Positions 57,791-64,000 of a DNA stretch of 64,000 nt are shown here, piece by piece. The notes beneath the pieces were generated by a model, which saw nothing but the letters and a program-made list of their open reading frames with translations, ran no database searches and was not told the origin of the DNA. Origin of the DNA: Dryas octopetala (lineage: Eukaryota > Streptophyta > Magnoliopsida > Rosales > Rosaceae); the NCBI GenBank assembly GCA_963921425.1, contig OY992837.1, positions 4,437,896 to 4,501,895 of the forward strand, written 5' to 3'. The position numbers and the translations under genes are program-made. How positions within the stretch are numbered: the stretch's first letter is position 1; each line of letters opens with the position of its first letter.

Positions 57791-60700
57791 AATTCAGATA
57801 AGGTGCAGATGAGGTTTTGGATTACATGCGTACCCTCCAAATTTGGCTTTACTTGATTAAATACAAATAAATTTTTTAACCCAATTTTTTTTTTGTCAAT
57901 TTTTTTTTCTTACAAGGAGTATGGTGGTGGTGGTGAGTCTGGTGACCTATTGAACTCAGACATAGTGTTAAAAATGGTAGAGTTGCAGAGGGGCAGGGGA
58001 ACCTTAGACCAAGAAGCTTTCGTTTTGGTGAAATGGTGTTGGGACTGTGCATGTGTTTACACCAATTGAGGCATGCATGATTTACTGTGGATATGACTAT
58101 ATTAGGATAGACTTACCACTCTTGTTGCACGAATTTGTTATTCAGTGTAACATACAATACCAATGGTTTTAACTTATTATGAGAAAATGACCTTTTCATT
58201 TGGAAAATTGTTTCCTTACAATTCTTTTATAAGTTTCTAGATAATCCCAATTGTCTGCATGTGCATGAATTAGTGACAATCGTTTGATCAATATAGCTTT
58301 GCGTTAAGATGTACATATATCAATCGTCGTCACCCATACAACTTTAGTATTTATTCATAAACTCTATTATTATTATTATTTTTATTTTGGGAAAGAAAAA
58401 TCCGGATTTTGTGATTTTTGAATGGAAAATTCATCAATTTATCATTTTATGAGAATGAGTTATCAACTTATCATGTAAACGTATTATTAATACTGGAGCG
58501 CATTTTTCATTATTAGATCGATAAGTTTACTATTTTCTATCATAGAATATAATTTTGTGGGTATGTCCATTTATACACAATAGTCGGTATCTCATGGGCA
58601 TGGTAGGGCTTACTAAACACGAAAAAAGACCTTCATACCCAAACTCCATTGCTGCCGGGCAAATGCTAAGGGGTATGTTATGAGTTGTGCAATAATTGTC
58701 CTTTTAGAAGTAAACATGTGGATGTATAGCAATGAAAAAAGTTAGACATTAAATAGGTATGGCTTGGTCAAGGCCTCGAGGTTGGGAAATTAAAATTCGT
58801 ACTAGTACTGATTGTACAATTTGTACTGAATTAGGACTTTGGAGAGTCTTTGCGTGTGAACTCGCTGAAGAAAAATGGTCGATTACTGTCAAAAAAGTCT
58901 CAAAAATATTTACTTTTAGTAGCAAAAAGATGAATTTGTTAAAATGTAAGAATTGAAAGGGTACTTGTATGATTGTATCTTGTATGAATATATAGTTATA
59001 TACACATTTTAACAAATTAAAAGAGAAGTAATTCCGTAAATTTGGTTCCCACAAGATAATTATTGGTTGAAAGACCACTTGTTTGATTGTACGTTGTTTG
59101 TATTCATATGACTGATCAATCACTACTACGAATCTGATTCTATGAAGCTTTCCCAGCCTATAATGTGTGCCTATATGGCTATATGGTAGTCTTGATAGAT
59201 TTCTCTGTTTGGTAAATTAAAATGTAAAATGAACCAAAACTGAGTAATAAACTAATAATAAGCAGCTGAATTGACCAAAATAAACAAGAAACTGATTGAT
59301 TGATTGAATGACTGATTGACGTAGCAGTAAAACCCTCTTACTTACGCAGTCCAAGTTCCTAGATTCACCCAGCACCACATGTGATCCAATTCAAACGGCA
59401 TGCGACATGGGTCGATTAAGACTCATCATTGTAGTTGAAACGGGGGCTAAAAACATGTCGTGTGGCCCAGCCCAGCCCACCTTTCTTAACACTTGGGCTA
59501 AGAAGTAAGAAACATATGGTATGAATGAATGACCCATCTACGAAAAGGTATGTGGGATGGCCCAAAAGACTTAACTCACATCTGGCCCCGTACAAATCCA
59601 AGGCTTTAGTCTGATTAGATGCTTGATTTATCCATCAACGATTTTATGAGCCCACAAAATTCATTTTTGACAAGAAAAACTTGTATGTATTTTACATTCT
59701 TACAATATATTCTTACATGTTAGTCATGTAATCATTACAATGAGTAAAAATGTGTATGCATTGTTACATACAAATTCTTTAACACTTAAATCTTAACAAA
59801 AATGTTAAAGATAAAATTCATATTTTGCTTTTATAAAGACGATAACCCCCGAAAAACAGCCCATAAACTAGCCCACAGGGCTACCACACACAACTCAGCT
59901 CTCGGCAAGATGCATGGCAGGGGAAGCCTAGGAGAGCTGGAAAGGCGGCGGGGAGCATGTCGGTGGGACCTCTCCGACTCTAGTGGTTGACCGGTGTGAG
60001 GAGGATACTTCATTAATTAAGACATTAACAACCAAGGATTGGGTTCATTTATTTTCACCTTCAAAAAAAATTTTTTTTAAAAGGCCCAAATAATAATGCC
60101 CAACAGTTAATTAAATTGTGTTTATAGCAAATTTCATTTTTATTACAAATTTAAATTCATGTGCTTAGAGAAATTGAATGTCCAAAACCAAGTTTCGAGT
60201 GACCGTAGAATCACTCCATGGTACCTCATACCTCAGCACAATTTTTTTGTTCCAAGGTTTTGGGCTCTTAAGGCTCTATAGGTGCAAGGATGGGCTTTTC
60301 TCTGCTCCATTTTATTTTTGGGCAGCTGTAAACATCAGTGCAAATGTTGTCATACCACACTACCGCTTTATTTTTTGGACTGGGAATCAGCCTAAAAAAT
60401 AAAATTTTTGTATTGGGCGTTGATTAATGGGAAGTAGAAATGTTGTGGTCCAAATGAAGGCCATACTCTTTCTTTGGTTGAATTGGACCATAATCTTATG
60501 GTTAATGCACATAGTTCTCATGCTTCGAGTTGCATGCAATTTGAATTTGACAAGTTATTTTGGTTAAAGTCACAAGGACTTCAATTTAGGCTAAATCTAT
60601 AGCTAAGGGCCAACTAACAACTTCATCCCCCCCCTATTTTTTTTATTTGTCACATATTGTTTATGCCTCACACTCATACTCATACTCATACCACTTGTGC

Positions 60701-61137
60701 CTACATTCATCACTATTCACATGTGACTGCTTCCAAGAACCTTCCTATTTTTGAAAGAAAAATAATATTAGATGAATGATATTTTCTTTTTCGGTTGATC
60801 ATTCTGTGATAGTTTATATGTGAAATAAGGCCACAAAAATCGACACAGTACCTAATCCTAATGCGTCAGCCTTTATTCAAAGCAATTTCCATTTTGGCAC
60901 TAAAATACAATGTCACTGATACACAATTGTGAAATACCTCTGATCAATTTCCAACTACCACTAAAGTGCGCCGGGGGTGTAGTGCCCAGTATGTAATAAA
61001 TACAGAATTGGCCCCTCTTATTTTTATTTATAACTTATAACTTATAAGTAAGCTCAACACGTCCCATTTCGCGCTTCAGCGTCTGTTTTCTCAGCCAGGC
61101 CTTTTCATCTCCCACAAGCGACTGTCACAGTACGGTA

Positions 61138-61198
61138 CTCTCACTCTCACTCTCACTCTCTCTCTCTCTCTCTCTCTCTCACTCACACACACACACAC
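61138..61198 (+). repeat. (CT)n-(CA)n compound microsatellite
   Basis: TCTCAC units pass into (CT)n and then (CA)n in the presumed leader region of the DCD-kelch gene. It is pyrimidine-rich, as many plant 5' leaders are. Confidence 0.85.
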
Positions 61199-62429
61199 CC
61201 ACAAATTTCTCTATTGCTTTGGATTCTACATAGAAAGTGATACAAAATGCAATGGCTGTGTCTGAATCGTGTGGTTTGATTAAGATGACGAGCTTCGGAG
61301 CTTGGATTTTGCTAGCTGGTTGCAGAGTTTCATGAGTTCTAGGGTTTTCATATAAGGAACTGTTCCAATGAGCTTGATTTGGTTGAGAAAGAACTCTTTT
61401 TCGTTATTAAAATAAAAAGAAAAATGGTTTGTGCGGTTTATGTCTTTGCTTTCCTTTTTTTAATGGAGTTTTTGGATGGCCTTTTTCTTTGTTTATTTTT
61501 TGGTTTTGAAACTGTGGATGCTTATTTCTGTAAGCTATTTTGTATTTATTGGGTTTTCTCGTTGCACAGAAAATACTATGAATGGGTTTTCTTTTTACAC
61601 CTGAATATTCATTTATTTGTTTCCTAATTTGCATTTTCTTATGTAATTGATTCCCTGGGTTATAGTTTTATACGCATTGCTTTACATTTCCGTTTGATCC
61701 TGTATTATGAAAGGTTTTAATGTAATCCAAGAAAGAGAGTTTTTTTTTTTTTTTTTTCTTTTTTAAATATATATGATAGTACAAATTACCTATATCATTA
61801 TCATAGTCTCCTGTAGTTGGACTTGCTGATAGCACTTGAACCCAATCTAAGTATTAACTTTATCATATTACTGAATATAAATTATGTATAAGATTTATGT
61901 ATAAAGGGCATAATCCAATCTCACATTATCAGTGAGGTCTTAATATGCTGTTGATTGAATTTGCATAACATAGAATAATTGCATGCCTTGTGTTTGAAGC
62001 ATGTCCTTCACATGTTCAAATTATCTAAGAATTTAAATTCAGCTTCTCCAAAGCCTTATATTAATTGGTTTGTGAACTATTTCAGGAGAACACATTTTGT
62101 ATATTTTTTTCTCACTGAAGCTGTCTTTTGATGCTTTTCAATTTGCAATGTTTATTCTTGTATTGTAGGCTTTCCATTTTATCTTGTTTTGTTCGTATTT
62201 GTTCCATTTTATTCTTACTAAAGAAAAACAATGATGAGATTGATCGACCTTTATTTTGTTACCCACTGAAGCGCTTTTGGTAATGACTTTTCACAAAAGG
62301 AAAACGGAAAGTGAATAAGGAATTGAATTTCAACTTTTTTCTGTCTTTCTGCTTATAATATGTTTAGTAAGTATATAATTTTTTTTTTAGAAGAAAACAA
62401 AAAAAGGATTAAGAACTAGTGCAGGGAAG

Positions 62430-62563
62430 CATATAACGCATATGCCTTCATTCTCCACGCGGCATTGCTATGTTTCATGCATTGGTGGTATTCTAGTACA
62501 TGGATTCATATAACGCATATGCCTTCTCCACGCGGCATTGCTATGTTTCATTCATTGGTGGTA
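62430..62563 (+). repeat. Recent duplication of about 60 bp upstream of the DCD-kelch start
   Basis: CATATAACGCATATGCCTTC begins at 62430 and again at 62507. Both run on through CACGCGGCATTGCTATGTTT to CATTGGTGGTA, with only a 4-base insertion and one substitution between copies, separated by a 16-base spacer. This high identity indicates a young duplication. Confidence 0.85.
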
Positions 62564-62659
62564 GCCTGCCTGTATTGTATCACATATATGGCTCTTGTTC
62601 TGGGCAGATGACCTTTATTTCTTATCCAGGTTTACGATATATCCCGTTTGAATCTGAAA

Positions 62660-64000
62660 ATGGGGGCTGGGAGGAAGACACAGACCTTTAGAGTTAATAC
62701 AAGTGCGACTTCCACTGCAGACCTGACAGGCTACTCCACATCTTTAAGAAATTTGAGGAAGAATCACCTTGGCGGAGTCATATTTGGTTGCAGGAATATC
62801 ACAATGAAAGAATGCCTATCTAAACAACTGTTTGGTCAGTGTTCTAAACTTTATTGCATGATTTGCTCCTTTTTGCATTTCCCGTTTTCAGATTTTAATT
62901 TGGTTCTGTGTTATTTTTTAATATTTAAATCAGTGTTCTAGTAATATTTATTAAATGTATTGACATCTTCACGTTAAATTCCCTTAAATAATCCCCATAA
63001 AATTGTAGGCAGTTAAATTGGGTATGCAAAAACTTGCTGAACTCTTTTTGTTTTTTGTTGCTTTTGTTCAGTACTAGTGCTGATTTTTTGTTTTATATTT
63101 ATTATGGTTCCGTGAACTCATGGGATGTATTCTCAAATTTTCAGGCTTACCAGCTCCACATTTCTTATATGTAAAGAATATTGATCCTGGCTTGCCACTG
63201 TTTCTTTTCAACTATAGTGATAGGAAACTTCATGGAATCTATGAGGCTGCTAGCCCTGGCAGAATGAATATTAACCCATATGGATGGACTACTGATGGTT
63301 CAGAGAGGACGCAATATCCTGCACAGGTATTAGATAAAAGTTTCTCATAATTGGTGTAATTGTCCTGAGTAATAATTTCATCTTAGACACACTGAGGCTT
63401 AAACTGATATTTTTTCTGTTTTCTACATTAAGGTTCAGATTCGTGTGCAGCTGCTGTGCCAACCACTGCTCGAAAGTCAGTTTAAACCGATAATTGCTGA
63501 CAACTACTACACTCAGAATCACTTCTGGTTTGAGCTTGACCATGCTCAAACAAGTCAGCTGATGTCTTTGTTAGCATCTTTAGCGGTTGCTCCAAGTAAA
63601 TCTGTACCACAGAGTACAGTGAAGTGGAGAACTGATTTTCCAGCTCTTCCCTCACATGACCCAGTAGAGGAACCTGAATGGGTTGAACCAGTTATTTCAG
63701 AGGCTGAGCATTTGAACAATTCAAGTCTGAAATTGGATTCTACAACCTTAGTTGGAAGCTACGATCCATTCGAAGGTCAATTAGATGTGAAAGAAGCTGA
63801 ACAAGAGGAGCAGGACCTCGTGTACATGAAACTGAAAGAGTTATCTCTTAAACGTAATTTTAACAGTGAAGGTCAAAACATCTCTTTGTCAGGAGATGTC
63901 GAAGATGGGACTGTCATAAATGAAATGACTTTGGAGAACAATCGGATTCCAGGGGAACCATTGGGTTTAGAGGAGAAGAGGGTAGAGAGTCCTTGCTCCT
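62660..64000 (+). CDS. DCD-domain (kelch) protein, 3' end off the window
   Basis: Exons 62660-62834, 63145-63326 and 63433 to beyond 64000 join in phase; 308 residues are visible. The N-terminal arm MGAGRKTQTFRVN leads into a full DCD (Development and Cell Death) domain, about residues 35-165: LGGVIFGCRNITMKECLSKQ, LFLFNYSDRKLHGIYEAASP, WTTDGSERTQYPAQV and NYYTQNHFWFELDHAQ. An acidic linker follows. DCD proteins respond to stress or hormones and several are linked to programmed cell death; some also carry C-terminal kelch repeats. The start MGAGRKT and long linker match, from memory, the DCD-kelch protein At5g01660, so kelch repeats are predicted to the right of the window but are not seen here. 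The start is the first ATG after a TTATCCAG acceptor. Confidence 0.88.

Larger units (their letters stand above)
55096..61130. other. Intergenic DNA, about 6 kb, between divergent PATL6 and DCD-kelch genes
   Basis: The first 250-500 bases are the PATL6 leader and promoter (purine-rich, GA repeats). The rest is AT-rich and without recognisable exons. A promoter-like segment with TATATAAG lies at 57602-57611. Small GC-richer islands occur at 59440-59600 and 59830-60000, neither resembling a known gene. Confidence 0.5.
61131..62659 (+). other. Presumed 5' leader and leader intron of the DCD-kelch gene
   Basis: A compound CT/CA tract and short GC-richer segment (61060-61340) look like promoter and first leader exon. 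AT-rich DNA to about 62628 then ends in a TTATCCAG acceptor-like site 31 bases before the start codon, which suggests a long leader intron. The open frame at 61379-61627 is AT-rich and unlikely to be coding. Confidence 0.4.

Noticed and set aside
58749-59123. 124-codon minus-strand open frame
   Set aside because: AT-rich and low in charged residues, no domain, lies in repeat-like DNA with internal similarity (ATTGTAC/ATCTTGTATGAAT-type blocks); likely chance.
59640-59815. Possible foldback with TTGTATGTA arms
   Set aside because: Arms are under 25 bases and diverged in AT-rich DNA; not distinguishable from chance.
59831-60013. GC-rich small open frames on both strands
   Set aside because: Arg/Pro/Ser-rich shadow frames without homology; a GC island alone does not support a gene.
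61379-61627. 82-codon frame before the DCD-kelch gene
   Set aside because: Mostly Phe/Leu/Lys from AT-rich DNA within the presumed leader intron.

Overview
The window is nuclear DNA of a eudicot plant. It has short exons with GT/AG introns and AT-rich intergenic DNA full of small transposon relics. It also has plant-only families (SCAR2, a DYW-type PPR protein, WRKY, CASP-like, patellin, DCD-kelch). The proteins look rosid and the overall impression is Rosaceae, probably Prunus-like, but that is an impression rather than a proof.

Layout, left to right: SCAR2 actin-regulator gene (+, 5' exon off the left edge, ends 6348); intronless DYW PPR gene (+, 7414-9486); small Sel1-repeat gene (+, 10567-11483); ferroportin/IREG metal exporter (+, 14992-18300); a 6.3 kb stretch without genes but rich in MITEs; F-box/LRR gene of the FBL3/RAE1 type (+, 24640-28197); tRNA-Gln(UUG) (-, 28695-28766); group I WRKY33-like factor with a W-box cluster upstream (+, 30391-32458); CASP-like 4B gene (-, 33113-34264). 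About 8 kb without genes follows, holding a 1.07 kb hAT-like element, a minisatellite and an inverted repeat. Then come a membrane-anchored methyltransferase-like gene with an upstream ORF (+, 42528-44120); clade E PP2C (+, 48153-50160); two decayed F-box copies in tandem (51002-52760); patellin-6-like SEC14/GOLD gene (-, 53356-55095); a 7.5 kb gap; and the 5' part of a DCD-kelch gene (+, 62660 to the right edge).

Exon structures were assembled by hand from GT/AG sites and reading phase. Every multi-exon model given here keeps an open frame across all its junctions.

The genes are not an operon and most have unrelated jobs: actin nucleation, organelle RNA editing, metal export, ubiquitin ligase, defence transcription, dephosphorylation and phosphoinositide binding. 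What links them is ancestry. From memory, SCAR2, Sel1, IREG1, WRKY33 and CASPL4B1 are neighbours on Arabidopsis chromosome 2 (At2g38440-At2g38480). FBL3/RAE1, a methyltransferase, a PP2C and a DCD-kelch gene lie beside SCAR4 on chromosome 5 (about At5g01730-At5g01660). This window appears to hold both sets interleaved, as expected of a region that did not go through the later Brassicaceae duplication and gene loss. No wholly new multi-gene system was found. The best leads are the upstream ORF of the methyltransferase gene, the compact stress-element cluster upstream of the WRKY33-like gene, the unfractionated gene order, and several well-delimited MITE/hAT elements with recognisable target duplications.
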